Shown one piece after another: positions 48,715 to 57,168 of a stretch of 64,000 nucleotides of DNA. Below the pieces are notes generated by a model, which did no database searches, was not told the DNA's origin, and saw only the letters and a list, made by a program, of their open reading frames with translations. Source of the DNA: Polaribacter marinus (GTDB lineage Bacteria > Bacteroidota > Bacteroidia > Flavobacteriales > Flavobacteriaceae); contig NZ_JAKQYM010000001.1 in assembly GCF_022662535.1 (NCBI RefSeq), positions 248,001-312,000 of the forward strand. Direction: 5' to 3'. How positions within the stretch are numbered: the first letter of the stretch is position 1; each line of letters begins with the position of its first letter. Made by a program: the position numbers and the translations under genes.

Positions 48715-49368
48715 ATGAAATTTTTTATTGATACTGCAAATTTAGAGCAAATTAAAGAAGCACAAGCGTTAGGGATTTTAGACGGAGTTACTACAAATCC
48801 ATCTTTAATGGCTAAAGAAGGAATAACTGGAGAAGTAAACATTATTAATCACTACAAAGCAATTTGTGAGTTGGTTGATGGTGATGTTTCTGCAGAAGTA
48901 ATTGCTACAGATTTTGACGGAATGGTTAAAGAAGGAGAAGCTTTGGCTGCTTTAAATCCGCAAATTGTGGTAAAATTACCAATGATAAAAGACGGTGTAA
49001 AGGCGTGTAAATATTTTTCTTCTAAAGGAATTAAAACAAACGTTACATTAGTGTTTTCTGCAGGACAAGCTTTATTAGCTGCTAAAGCAGGAGCAACCTA
49101 TGTATCGCCATTTATTGGTCGTTTAGACGATATTTCTACAGACGGAATGAACTTAATTGAAGAAATTCGTTTAATTTATGATAATTATGGTTTTGAAACT
49201 GAAATTTTAGCAGCTTCTGTGCGTCATACAATGCATATTATTAATTGTGCAAAGTTAGGTGCAGATGTTATGACTGGACCTTTAAGTGCTATTGAAGGAT
49301 TGTTAAAACACCCTTTAACAGATAGTGGTTTGGCTAAGTTTTTAGCAGATTACCAAAAAGGAAACTAA
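48715..49368 (+). CDS. tal: Transaldolase, small TalC/FSA-type
   Basis: 217 residues, the short single-barrel subfamily. [29 protein letters not shown], the Schiff-base lysine in [31 protein letters not shown], and [10 protein letters not shown]. The residue after SP is Phe; in E. coli fructose-6-phosphate aldolase it is Tyr, and Phe is the transaldolase-type choice, so transaldolase activity in the pentose phosphate pathway is favoured over aldolase. Its stop codon lies inside the first of two terminators. Confidence 0.88.
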   Translation: MKFFIDTANLEQIKEAQALGILDGVTTNPSLMAKEGITGEVNIINHYKAICELVDGDVSAEVIATDFDGMVKEGEALAALNPQIVVKLPMIKDGVKACKYFSSKGIKTNVTLVFSAGQALLAAKAGATYVSPFIGRLDDISTDGMNLIEEIRLIYDNYGFETEILAASVRHTMHIINCAKLGADVMTGPLSAIEGLLKHPLTDSGLAKFLADYQKGN

Positions 49369-49388
49369 CCAACGCAGTTGGTTTTTAT
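49367..49388 (+). terminator. Terminator overlapping the tal stop
   Basis: AACCAAC-GCA-GTTGGTT hairpin followed by TTTAT. The stem starts inside the stop codon (49366-49368). Confidence 0.75.
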
Positions 49389-49395
49389 ATAATAT

Positions 49396-49438
49396 AGTCA
49401 GAAAGTAGAAAAGTTATTTTTTACTTTCTGACTTTTTT
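49396..49438 (+). terminator. Second terminator after tal
   Basis: AGTCAGAAAGTA (49396-49407) pairs perfectly with TACTTTCTGACT (49422-49433), followed by TTTTT. Its T-run contributes the TTG box of the menD promoter. Confidence 0.85.
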
Positions 49439-49469
49439 GTCTTTAATAATTTTTGACTTTGTAACTTTG
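49437..49469 (+). promoter_or_regulatory. Promoter of menD
   Basis: TTG (49437-49439), 22 bases, TAACTTTG (49462-49469), then ATG at 49490. A second ACTTTGTAACTT copy follows the box, part of the local ACTTTGTAACTT repetition. Confidence 0.6.
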
Positions 49470-49489
49470 CCACTTTGTAACTTATATTA

Positions 49490-51166
49490 ATGTATCCTAA
49501 AAAAGAACTCGCACAAATTGTAATATCAGCATGTCATCAATTTAAAATTGATACCGTTGTTGTTTCTCCAGGATCTAGAAATGCGCCTTTAACGGTTGGT
49601 TTCTCTAATCATCCAGAAATTGAAACATTAAGTGTTGTAGATGAGCGTTGTGCTGCTTTTTTTGCTTTAGGAATTGCACAACAAACACAAAAACCAGTTG
49701 GCATTGTGTGTACATCAGGTTCTGCATTGTTAAATTATTATCCAGCAATTGCAGAAGCTTTTTATAGCAATATTCCGTTAGTAGTAATTTCGGCAGACAG
49801 ACCTAAACATTTAATAGATATTGGTGATGGACAAACTATTCGTCAAGAAAATGTGTTTGAAAATCATATTTTATTTTCTGCCAATTTAGAAGATGTCAGT
49901 ACGAGCGCAGTCGAGAATTCAAAACTCAAAACTCAAAATTTAAAACTATTAAGTGAAGCTTTGCAAATTGCAACTTTGCAAAAAGGCCCCGTACATATAA
50001 ACGTTCCGTTTGATGAGCCTTTGTATGAAACGGTTTCTGAGTTAAAAAGGTTTCAGTTCCCAAACGTCATTTCGAGTAAAACTAAGCAATTTGTAGATTA
50101 TAAAAACTTAGCTTCAATTTGGAATACATCCACAAAAAAAATGATTCTTGTTGGAGTAAATTACCCCGATGCAGCTTTACATAAATTAATGGATGTATAT
50201 GCAGGTGATGTATCTGTTTTAATTTTAACGGAAACTACATCAAATTTACATCAAGAAAATTCGATAAATTCTATAGATCAATTGATTTTTTCTTTGGATG
50301 AAAATCAGTTTAAAGATTTACAACCAGAAGTGTTAATTACTTTTGGAGGCATGATTGTTTCTAAGAAAATCAAACAGTTTTTAAGGAAATATCCGCCAAA
50401 GCATCATTGGAATATTGATGAGAAAAAAGCAATGAACACTTTTTTTTGTTTAGCAGAATTTATACAAATTAAACCTGTAGATTTTTTCTCTAATTTTAAG
50501 ATGTCAATTGCAGCCAAAGAAAGTAATTATCAGCAGAAATGGTTGCAAATTCGCGATGATAAACGTGTAAAACATCAAGAATATTTATCAAAAGTAGCAC
50601 ATTCAGATTTTAAGGTTTTTGAACAGATTATCAAAAGTGTTCCTGCTAAAAGTCAACTGCAAATTAGTAATAGTTCTATTATTAGATACGCACAATTATT
50701 TTCTATAGATAAAAGTAATAATGTATTTTGTAATAGAGGTACAAGTGGAATAGACGGAAGTACTTCTACAGCAATTGGAGCTGCTTTTGCATACAAAAAT
50801 CAAACTGTTTTTATAACGGGTGATATTAGTTTTTTTTATGACAGTAATGCACTTTGGAATGCAAATATTCCAACCAATTTTAGAATTATTTTAATCAATA
50901 ATTCAGGAGGAGGAATTTTTAAAATTATTCCAGGACCAGGAACTACCAACGCTTCAAAATATTTTGAGACACCACATACTTTAACGGCAGAGCATTTATG
51001 TAAAATGTATGCTTTCGAATATTTAAAAGCAGACACAACAGAAACAGTAACATCACAGTTAAACGGTTTTTATGAAAAATCAGAAAAACCAAAAATATTA
51101 GAAATCTTTACGCCAAGTGAAGAAAATGATTTAATTTTAAAAGCATATTTTAAATACATACAATAA
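49490..51166 (+). CDS. menD: SEPHCHC synthase, menaquinone biosynthesis
   Basis: 558 residues. Thiamin-diphosphate enzyme that adds a 2-oxoglutarate-derived succinic semialdehyde carbanion to isochorismate. Motifs: VVVSPGSRNAPLT, VVDERCAAFFALGIA (with the ThDP Glu), TSGSALLNYYPAI, the C-terminal ThDP-binding GTSGIDGSTSTAIG, TGDISFFYDSNAL and NNSGGGIFKI. Residues about 136-153 are encoded by a repeat-derived insertion (49895-49947) in a variable loop without breaking the frame. The S1/winged-helix gene overlaps the stop by one base. menB lies 1.8 kb downstream. Confidence 0.95.
   Translation: MYPKKELAQIVISACHQFKIDTVVVSPGSRNAPLTVGFSNHPEIETLSVVDERCAAFFALGIAQQTQKPVGIVCTSGSALLNYYPAIAEAFYSNIPLVVISADRPKHLIDIGDGQTIRQENVFENHILFSANLEDVSTSAVENSKLKTQNLKLLSEALQIATLQKGPVHINVPFDEPLYETVSELKRFQFPNVISSKTKQFVDYKNLASIWNTSTKKMILVGVNYPDAALHKLMDVYAGDVSVLILTETTSNLHQENSINSIDQLIFSLDENQFKDLQPEVLITFGGMIVSKKIKQFLRKYPPKHHWNIDEKKAMNTFFCLAEFIQIKPVDFFSNFKMSIAAKESNYQQKWLQIRDDKRVKHQEYLSKVAHSDFKVFEQIIKSVPAKSQLQISNSSIIRYAQLFSIDKSNNVFCNRGTSGIDGSTSTAIGAAFAYKNQTVFITGDISFFYDSNALWNANIPTNFRIILINNSGGGIFKIIPGPGTTNASKYFETPHTLTAEHLCKMYAFEYLKADTTETVTSQLNGFYEKSEKPKILEIFTPSEENDLILKAYFKYIQ
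49895..49947 (+). repeat. Repeat-derived insertion inside menD
   Basis: GAGCGCAGTCGAGAATTC (49903-49920) followed by AAAACTCAAAACTCAAAATT, the first part 19/21 identical over its extended length to the intergenic copy at 12845-12865 and the second part a degenerate ACTCAAA tandem. It is translated in frame within menD (residues about 136-153). Confidence 0.65.
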
Positions 51167-51657
51167 TGGATTCACAAGAAGATTTATACGACGAAGAAGA
51201 GAACTTGCAAGATGACGAAAATAACTCGGAAGAGGTAGAGATGTACTTGAAAGAGGGAGATAAAGTAAACTTAGTAATTGAAACCGAAACGGGTTTAGGT
51301 TACACCGTTTTAATTAATGAAGAATTTGATGGTTTGCTTTTTAGAAGTGAAGTTTTTCAGGAATTAGAAGAGAATATGGAAGTTACAGGTTACATCAAAC
51401 AAATTCGTGAAGACGGAAAAATTGATGTTTCTTTGAGACCGCAAGGTTTTAGAAATGTAATTGATTCTGATGTAGAGAAAGTATTGACAAAACTAAAAAA
51501 TAGTAGAGAGGGTTTTTTATTGTTAACAGATAAAAGCTCTCCAGATTCTATTCGTTTTCATATGAAAATGAGTAAAAAGGCTTTTAAGAAGGCAGTTGGA
51601 AATCTATACAGACAAAAACTAATACTTATTAAAGAAGACAGAATAGAGCTTGTTTAG
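51166..51657 (+). CDS. S1-domain/winged-helix protein, CvfB C-terminal type
   Basis: 163 residues. After an acidic disordered N-terminus (~25 residues), one S1-like RNA-binding domain (KEGDKVNLVIETETGLGY, GYIKQIREDGKIDVSLRPQG) is followed by a winged-helix domain (SPDSIRFHMKMSKKAFKKAV, GNLYRQKLILIKED). This equals the C-terminal half of CvfB/YitL (about 280-300 residues), whose upstream S1 domains are absent. An RNA-binding regulatory role is likely. Its start shares a base with the menD stop. Confidence 0.85.
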   Translation: MDSQEDLYDEEENLQDDENNSEEVEMYLKEGDKVNLVIETETGLGYTVLINEEFDGLLFRSEVFQELEENMEVTGYIKQIREDGKIDVSLRPQGFRNVIDSDVEKVLTKLKNSREGFLLLTDKSSPDSIRFHMKMSKKAFKKAVGNLYRQKLILIKEDRIELV

Positions 51658-51662
51658 TGAAT

Positions 51663-51717
51663 AGTTTTCAGTAGCAGTTAGCAGTGAAAAACTGACTGAA
51701 GACTACTACTGAAAACT
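51663..51717. terminator. Long hairpin between convergent genes
   Basis: AGTTTTCAGTAGCAGT (51663-51678) pairs with ACTACTACTGAAAACT (51702-51717) with one mismatch; the following GTAAACTTTTTAT is T-rich. It sits between the convergent S1 gene and the pseudo-esterase gene and is built from CAGTT/ACTGAAAACT repeats. Confidence 0.6.
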
Positions 51718-51726
51718 GTAAACTTT

Positions 51727-52887
51727 TTATCTTCCACCTAATCTTAAAATATTTTCATAAAAAGCATCTGCATTAGGATCTGCTGGATCCATTTTTCCAT
51801 AGCTAATTTTATAATATTTTAAAGCTTTACTATATTTTTTCCCTGTTTCGTAATATTTACCAATATAATAATCTCCAAGAGGTGAGGTTGGGTATATTTT
51901 TTGAATCATTTTTCCAAATTCTCTAAGTTTATCACCATTTTCTTTTTCTAAAACTATTTTCTCTACGGCGTAAATGTCTCGTTCTCTGATTCCTAAATCA
52001 CTTCCAAAAAGAAATTGAATTTCGATGTATTTATTTTCTAAATAAGCAATTGCATCATTAGGAGACAAATCTTTTACGTTTTTATCAAATTCTTCTTTAG
52101 AAATTGCAGAGTAAATTTCAAAAACTTTGGTTAAGGCTCTTGGGATAGCTTCACTTATAGCAGAAACACTACTAGATGTTTGAATAGTATCGTTAATTAT
52201 ATTAAAATTTTTCATTTCAATTGTTGCCAATCCTTTTTGGAGTTCGCCAATTCTGGCTTGTTTTTTTAAAGAAAATGAAGTAGCGTTATTTATGTATAAA
52301 TAAAAAGTATTGTCTTCTTTCTTAAATTTTGGAAGATTAAAACTTTGAAACTGATTACCTACATAATCCGAAAAAGTAGGGTTAATACAGATATATGAAT
52401 TGATAAATGGTTTTGGTTCTTTTAAAAAGTGGCTAATTATTTTAGCAGAAGTTCCTGTTCCAACTAAAGTAATAAAAGGAGAAGTCCTATAATTACTTTC
52501 TACATAAAAGATTACTTCATCTCTAACAAACTCATAAAAAGCGATATTATCTTCTGTTAAATTTCCTGATTCAATATCAAAATAAGTGTCTTTTTTTTGA
52601 GTTTTATCCATGGTAATTCCTACCACAATTTGTTTAGGAGCTTTGTCTTTTGCAGCAAAAAGAACAGAATTTCCAACATAAGCATCAAATAAAAACTCAC
52701 TATTAAAAACGATTGACAAAGGATAGTTTTTAAGGCTGTCTTTTTCGTAACCTTTAGGAAGATAGATTTTTAAATTTCTTGTGGTTTCTAATATTTCTGA
52801 TTCAATGTCTTTGTCGATTACTTTTTGTGAAAATCCGCAGAAATAAAAAAGAATAAATATTAATGTAACTGATTTCTTAATCATCAT
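51727..52887 (-). CDS. Secreted esterase-fold protein lacking the nucleophilic serine
   Basis: 386 residues. Signal peptide (VTLIFILFYFCGFSQ). The ~250-residue N-terminal part resembles Fes/esterase-D alpha/beta hydrolases: RNLKIYLPKGYEKDSLKNYP, IVFNSEFLFDAYVG, and EVIFYVESNYRTSPFITLVG. At the nucleophile elbow the usual G-x-S-x-G reads G143-T-G145-T-S147, so the serine is replaced by glycine. Helical repeats follow (FGKMIQKIYPTSPLGDYYIG, TPR-like, about residues 320-380). It is probably a non-catalytic binding protein. Divergent from menB. Confidence 0.7.
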   Translation of the reverse strand: MMIKKSVTLIFILFYFCGFSQKVIDKDIESEILETTRNLKIYLPKGYEKDSLKNYPLSIVFNSEFLFDAYVGNSVLFAAKDKAPKQIVVGITMDKTQKKDTYFDIESGNLTEDNIAFYEFVRDEVIFYVESNYRTSPFITLVGTGTSAKIISHFLKEPKPFINSYICINPTFSDYVGNQFQSFNLPKFKKEDNTFYLYINNATSFSLKKQARIGELQKGLATIEMKNFNIINDTIQTSSSVSAISEAIPRALTKVFEIYSAISKEEFDKNVKDLSPNDAIAYLENKYIEIQFLFGSDLGIRERDIYAVEKIVLEKENGDKLREFGKMIQKIYPTSPLGDYYIGKYYETGKKYSKALKYYKISYGKMDPADPNADAFYENILRLGGR

Positions 52888-52953
52888 ATAGAATGTTTAT
52901 TTTTGTAAACAATTATTTTTGTTCTGTTATAAGAACGTCTAAAATACAAAATT

Positions 52954-53793
52954 ATGATACAACCTGAGTGGAAAATTGTTAAAGAATACGAAGATATTAC
53001 CTATAAAAAATGCAATGGAGTTGCTAGAATTGCATTCAATAGACCTAATGTTAGAAATGCTTTCAGACCTAAAACAACAAAAGAATTGTATGATGCTTTT
53101 TATGATGCAGGTGAAGATACATCAATAGGAGTGGTATTACTTTCTGCGGAAGGACCAAGTACAAAAGATGGAGTGTATTCTTTTTGTTCTGGAGGAGATC
53201 AAAAAGCGCGTGGACATCAAGGGTATGTTGGAGATGATGGATATCACAGGTTAAATATTTTAGAAGTACAACGTTTAATTCGATTTATGCCAAAAGCAGT
53301 AATTGCGGTGGTTCCGGGTTGGGCAGTTGGTGGCGGACACAGTTTACATGTGGTTTGCGATTTAACCTTAGCTTCTAAAGAACACGCAATTTTTAAACAA
53401 ACAGATGCAGATGTAACTTCTTTTGATGGAGGATATGGTTCTGCTTATTTAGCAAAAATGGTAGGTCAAAAACGAGCAAGAGAAATTTTCTTTTTAGGAA
53501 GAAATTACTCTGCACAAGAAGCTTATGAAATGGGAATGGTTAATGCCGTAATTCCTCATGAAGAATTAGAATCTACTGCTTTTGAATGGGCGCAAGAAAT
53601 TCTAGAAAAAAGCCCTACTTCTATAAAAATGTTGAAATTTGCAATGAATTTAACAGATGATGGAATGGTTGGTCAGCAAGTTTTTGCAGGTGAAGCAACA
53701 AGACTTGCTTATATGACAGATGAAGCAAAAGAAGGAAGAGATGCTTTTCTTGAAAAAAGAAAACCAAACTTCCCTAAAAAATGGATACCATAG
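52954..53793 (+). CDS. menB: 1,4-dihydroxy-2-naphthoyl-CoA synthase
   Basis: 279 residues (E. coli 285), crotonase fold. It closes the naphthalenoid ring in menaquinone synthesis. MenB-type features: YKKCNGVARIAFNRPNVRNA, FRPKTTKELYDAF, FCSGGDQKARG, VVPGWAVGGGHSLHVVCDLT, and TDADVTSFDGGYGSAYLAK; the C-terminal FLEKRKPNF is also typical. Two TATTTTTG boxes (52898 and 52914) lie upstream but no paired TTG box is clear. Confidence 0.95.
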   Translation: MIQPEWKIVKEYEDITYKKCNGVARIAFNRPNVRNAFRPKTTKELYDAFYDAGEDTSIGVVLLSAEGPSTKDGVYSFCSGGDQKARGHQGYVGDDGYHRLNILEVQRLIRFMPKAVIAVVPGWAVGGGHSLHVVCDLTLASKEHAIFKQTDADVTSFDGGYGSAYLAKMVGQKRAREIFFLGRNYSAQEAYEMGMVNAVIPHEELESTAFEWAQEILEKSPTSIKMLKFAMNLTDDGMVGQQVFAGEATRLAYMTDEAKEGRDAFLEKRKPNFPKKWIP

Positions 53794-53795
53794 AC

Positions 53796-53878
53796 TTCAG
53801 TTGTCAGTTGTCAGTTATCAGTTATCAGTTGTTAGTTCGGGTGAATTTATGAAGAATGAATAAATTTGTATCGAGAAC
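53796..53878 (+). repeat. CAGTTGTCAGTTATCAGTT tandem plus inverted GTTCGGGTG/ATCGAGAAC element
   Basis: Tandem TCAGTTGTCAGTTATCAGTT units (53799-53836) run into AGTTCGGGTGAATTTAT ... ATAAATTTGTATCGAGAAC (53834-53878), an imperfect inverted repeat. The CGAGAAC end matches the repeat copies in menD and before the FMN reductase gene. It fills most of the menB-purU gap. Confidence 0.55.
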
Positions 53879-53919
53879 ATTTTAATTTTTATATCATTCA
53901 ATTTTTTTAATAGTAAAGA

Positions 53920-54789
53920 ATGAAATCACAAGTAGTATCTTTTTTAATAAAATGTCCAGATCAAAAAGGATTGGTAGCAAAAATTACTAGTTTCTTTTAT
54001 GACAAAGGGTTTAATATTTTAAGTTCTCAGCAATATGTAAATTCCATAGAAAATAAATATTTTATGAGAATTCGATTAAATGCTGATGGAACAAATATTT
54101 CTAAAGAAGCCTTAGAGAAAAGTTTTTTAGAATTGGCAGCACCTTTACATATAGATTGGTCTGTTAATTATGGAGATAAAAAACAAAATGTAGCTATTAT
54201 GGTTTCACATACAAGTCATAATTTATATGATTTGTTAGAGCGTTCTAAAGAAGGACGATTAGATTGTAATGTAAAAATGATTATTAGTAATCATGATAAG
54301 TTAAGATACATTGCAGAAATGTTTAATATTCCTTTTTATTATTTACCGGTTACAAAAGAAACCAAATTAGAACAAGAAGCTCAAGTCAAAGATTTGTTAG
54401 ATTCTAATGCTATTGATTTGGTAATTATGGCAAGATATATGCAAATTTTATCTGCAGATTTTATTAATCATTATCCAGAGAAAATCATTAATATTCATCA
54501 TTCTTTTTTACCCGCTTTTCAAGGAGCAAATCCTTATAGAAAAGCGTATGAAAGAGGCGTGAAGTTAATAGGGGCAACGGCACATTATGCAACGGTAGAT
54601 TTAGATGAGGGGCCTATTATTGAGCAAGATGTAAAGCCTGTAACGCACGAAAGTACACCAACTACCTTAAAAAGAATTGGTGCAGATATAGAAAAATTGG
54701 TTTTAGCAAGAGCTGTAAAAAATCACTTAAATCATCAAATAATTGTTTCAGGAAATAGAGCAATTGTTTTTCCAGAAGCAGGAGAATAA
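53920..54789 (+). CDS. purU: Formyltetrahydrofolate deformylase
   Basis: 289 residues (E. coli 280). N-terminal ACT domain (VSFLIKCPDQKGLVAKIT, SSQQYVNSIENKYF), then a formyltransferase-fold hydrolase domain with VIMARYMQILSADFI, KIINIHHSFLPAFQGANPY (catalytic Asn and His) and ATVDLDEGPIIEQDVK (Asp). It releases formate from 10-formyl-THF, balancing one-carbon pools. A second-copy role in purine metabolism cannot be judged here. Confidence 0.93.
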   Translation: MKSQVVSFLIKCPDQKGLVAKITSFFYDKGFNILSSQQYVNSIENKYFMRIRLNADGTNISKEALEKSFLELAAPLHIDWSVNYGDKKQNVAIMVSHTSHNLYDLLERSKEGRLDCNVKMIISNHDKLRYIAEMFNIPFYYLPVTKETKLEQEAQVKDLLDSNAIDLVIMARYMQILSADFINHYPEKIINIHHSFLPAFQGANPYRKAYERGVKLIGATAHYATVDLDEGPIIEQDVKPVTHESTPTTLKRIGADIEKLVLARAVKNHLNHQIIVSGNRAIVFPEAGE

Positions 54790-54861
54790 TATTTTAATTA
54801 CGAATTATCAATTGCGAATTTTAATAATTAGTAATTGACAATTTAAAATTAGTAATTGATT
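54790..54861 (+). repeat. AATTACGAATT/ATTAGTAATTGA degenerate repeat
   Basis: The 72-base gap before the FAH-family gene is built of AATT-type units: AATTACGAATTATCAATTG, GCGAATTTTAATAATTAG, and two exact ATTAGTAATTGA copies (54827 and 54848). Confidence 0.45.
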
Positions 54862-55470
54862 ATGAAAATAATTTGTATTGGGCGCAATTACGCAAAACAC
54901 ATCGAAGAATTAGCAAACGAAAGACCAGAAAATCCTGTTGTTTTTTTAAAGCCAGATTCTGCTATTTTACCAAGAAAAAACCCGTTTTTTATTCCACCTT
55001 TTTCTGATGATGTTCATTATGAAGTAGAGGTTTTGGTGAAGATTAATAAAGTTGGTAAACATATTGATGCCAAATTTGCACATAAATATTATGATGAAGT
55101 TGGTTTAGGAATCGATTTTACAGCAAGAGATGTACAAGCAAATTGCAAAGAAAAAGGCTTGCCATGGGAAAAAGCAAAAGCTTTTGATGGAAGTGCCGTT
55201 GTAGGAGAGTTTTATCCGAAGGAAGAATTCGAATTAGAGAATTTAAAATTTCAATTATATAAAAATGATGAAATTGTTCAGGATGGAAATACCAATGCAA
55301 TGTTATGGAAAACCGATGAATTAATTGCTTATGTTTCTCAATACTTCACGTTAAAAAAAGGAGATATCATTTTTACAGGAACACCTGCTGGAGTTGGTAA
55401 GGTTGTAGAAAACGATAACTTAAAAGGAGTAATTGAAGGTAAAGAAGCCTTTAATATTAGAGTAAAATAG
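54862..55470 (+). CDS. Fumarylacetoacetate hydrolase family protein
   Basis: About 202 residues, single FAH domain. MKIICIGRNYAKHIEEL, VFLKPDSAILP, DDVHYEVEVLVKINKVG (metal Glu), GLGIDFTARDVQ and IIFTGTPAGVGKV. Family members hydrolyse acylpyruvates or decarboxylate oxaloacetate; the exact substrate is unresolved. The ATG at 54862 is preferred over an upstream TTG at 54856 because it gives the family N-terminus. Confidence 0.88.
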   Translation: MKIICIGRNYAKHIEELANERPENPVVFLKPDSAILPRKNPFFIPPFSDDVHYEVEVLVKINKVGKHIDAKFAHKYYDEVGLGIDFTARDVQANCKEKGLPWEKAKAFDGSAVVGEFYPKEEFELENLKFQLYKNDEIVQDGNTNAMLWKTDELIAYVSQYFTLKKGDIIFTGTPAGVGKVVENDNLKGVIEGKEAFNIRVK

Positions 55471-55472
55471 GT

Positions 55473-55562
55473 TAAACCGCAAGGTACACAAAGAATAAGC
55501 AACGTTCGCAAAGAAATAATTCTTTGAGATTTTTGCAAAAAACTCTGCAACCTTTGCGTTTA
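55473..55562. repeat. CGCAAAG-type imperfect inverted repeat
   Basis: ACCGCAAGGTACACAAAGAA at the left and CTCTGCAACCTTTGCGTTT at the right are related as inverted copies; the centre CAAAGAA-ATAA-TTCTTTG (55509-55526) is a perfect dyad. It fills the gap between the FAH gene and cinA. Confidence 0.5.
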
Positions 55563-55572
55563 AAAACAGACA

Positions 55573-56814
55573 ATGAAAGCAGAAATTATAACTATTGGAG
55601 ATGAAATTCTCATCGGACAAATTGTAGATACAAATTCGCAATTTATTGGTCAGGAATTAAATAAAATCGGAGTTTCTGTGTATCAGATAACTTCTATTCA
55701 AGATGACGAGCAACATATTTTAAATGCTTTAAAAGAAGCACAAGAAAGAGTAGATATTGTTATTTTAACAGGAGGTTTAGGACCTACAAAAGATGACATC
55801 ACTAAAAAAACAATTGCAAAGTTTTTTAATGATGATAAATTCATAGAGTATCCAGAAGTGATTGCACATATTAAAGAGCTGTTTCAAAAGGTAAACCATC
55901 CATTTAAAGAAATTCAGAGATATCAAGCACAATTACCATCAAAAGCTACTTTATTAAAAAATAATTTTGGTACCGCACCAGGAATGTGGTTTTATGAAAA
56001 TGAGACTGTCTTTGTGTCACTTCCAGGAGTTCCTTATGAAATGAAAGGGTTAATTATCAATGAAGTTTTACCAAGAATCCAGCAGCAATTTAAGTTGCCT
56101 TTCATTATGCATAAAACAATTATGACTTATGGACAAGGAGAAAGTACTATTGCTGAGAGAATTGAAGATTTTGAAAACAATTTACCACCATATATAAAGT
56201 TAGCTTATTTGCCTTCTTTTGGTAGAGTGCGTTTGCGTTTATCTGCCAAAGGGGCAAACAAAGAAATTCTTGAAAGAGAGCTGAATGAAAAGATCGAAGC
56301 TATTTATCAATTAATACCAGAAATTATTACCGGTATAGATGATGATGCTTCTTTAGAAAAAAGAGTAGGTGAGTTGTTAAGAGAAAAAAAGCAAACTATT
56401 TGTACAGCAGAAAGTTTAACTGGAGGAAAAATTGCGGCTAGCTTAGTTTCTGTAGCAGGATCATCTGCATATTATAAAGGTAGTTTTGTAACCTATTCTG
56501 CAGAAACAAAAATCAATTTATTAGGAGTTTCTAAAAATACAATCGAAAATTACTCAGTAGTAAGTAAAGAAGTGGCCATAGAAATGGCAAAAGGTGCTAA
56601 AGAAAGGCTTCAAACAAATTATTCAATTGCTGTTACAGGAAATGCAGGGCCCACAACAGATCATAATGATAAAAGTGTAGGGGTTGTTTTTATCGCCTTA
56701 GTAACAGATAATAAGGTAGTTGTAGAAGAATTTAACTTTGGACAACCCAGAGAAAAAGTAATTAATAGAACCGTAAGTAAATCGTTAGAAATATTACAAA
56801 AAGAAATTCTTTAA
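55573..56814 (+). CDS. cinA: CinA-family protein (competence/damage-inducible, NMN amidohydrolase type)
   Basis: 413 residues. N-terminal molybdopterin-binding-like COG1058 domain (IITIGDEILIGQIVDTNS, ILTGGLGPTKDDITKK, SLPGVPYEM) fused to a C-terminal CinA domain (TICTAESLTGGKIAASLVSV, AVTGNAGPTT). In other species this fusion is an NMN deamidase/ADP-ribose pyrophosphatase that recycles NAD metabolites. The conserved Ser and Lys of the amidase site (ESLTGG region) are present. Ends 17 bases before the rpmB promoter. Confidence 0.93.
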   Translation: MKAEIITIGDEILIGQIVDTNSQFIGQELNKIGVSVYQITSIQDDEQHILNALKEAQERVDIVILTGGLGPTKDDITKKTIAKFFNDDKFIEYPEVIAHIKELFQKVNHPFKEIQRYQAQLPSKATLLKNNFGTAPGMWFYENETVFVSLPGVPYEMKGLIINEVLPRIQQQFKLPFIMHKTIMTYGQGESTIAERIEDFENNLPPYIKLAYLPSFGRVRLRLSAKGANKEILERELNEKIEAIYQLIPEIITGIDDDASLEKRVGELLREKKQTICTAESLTGGKIAASLVSVAGSSAYYKGSFVTYSAETKINLLGVSKNTIENYSVVSKEVAIEMAKGAKERLQTNYSIAVTGNAGPTTDHNDKSVGVVFIALVTDNKVVVEEFNFGQPREKVINRTVSKSLEILQKEIL

Positions 56815-56830
56815 AAATTTATGAAATTGT

Positions 56831-56862
56831 TTTGCTCAATATTGTAATTATTTGTAGATTTG
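56831..56862 (+). promoter_or_regulatory. Promoter of rpmB-rpmG
   Basis: TTTG (56831-56834), 20 bases, TAGATTTG (56855-56862), the clearest consensus promoter in the window; ATG of rpmB is 39 bases further. Confidence 0.75.
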
Positions 56863-56901
56863 CACCTCGTTTAGAGATAACACTAAAAAACTGTCGAAAA
56901 G

Positions 56902-57141
56902 ATGTCTAGAGTTTGTGAATTAACAGGTAAGAAAGCAATGGTTGGGAATAACGTTTCTCACGCTTTAAATAGAACTAAAAGAAAGTTTGACGCTAATCTA
57001 ATGACAAAGCGTTTTTACATTCCAGAAGAAGATAAATGGATTACATTAAAAATATCTGCTTCTGCATTAAAAAATATTAACAAGAAAGGAATTTCTGCAG
57101 TTATAAAAGAAGCGAGAGCTAACGGATTTTTAACTAAATAA
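56902..57141 (+). CDS. rpmB: 50S ribosomal protein L28
   Basis: 79 residues. SRVCELTGKKAMVGNNVSHA, LNRTKRKFDANLM and KRFYIPEEDKWITLKISAS are the L28 pattern of Bacteroidetes. It binds 23S rRNA near L9 and helps 50S assembly. It is the first of a three-gene operon with L33 and the DUF4295 protein. The zinc-ribbon cysteines seen in some L28 are absent here. Confidence 0.97.
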   Translation: MSRVCELTGKKAMVGNNVSHALNRTKRKFDANLMTKRFYIPEEDKWITLKISASALKNINKKGISAVIKEARANGFLTK

Positions 57142-57168
57142 GCTTAAGCAATTTAAAATTTTATACAG

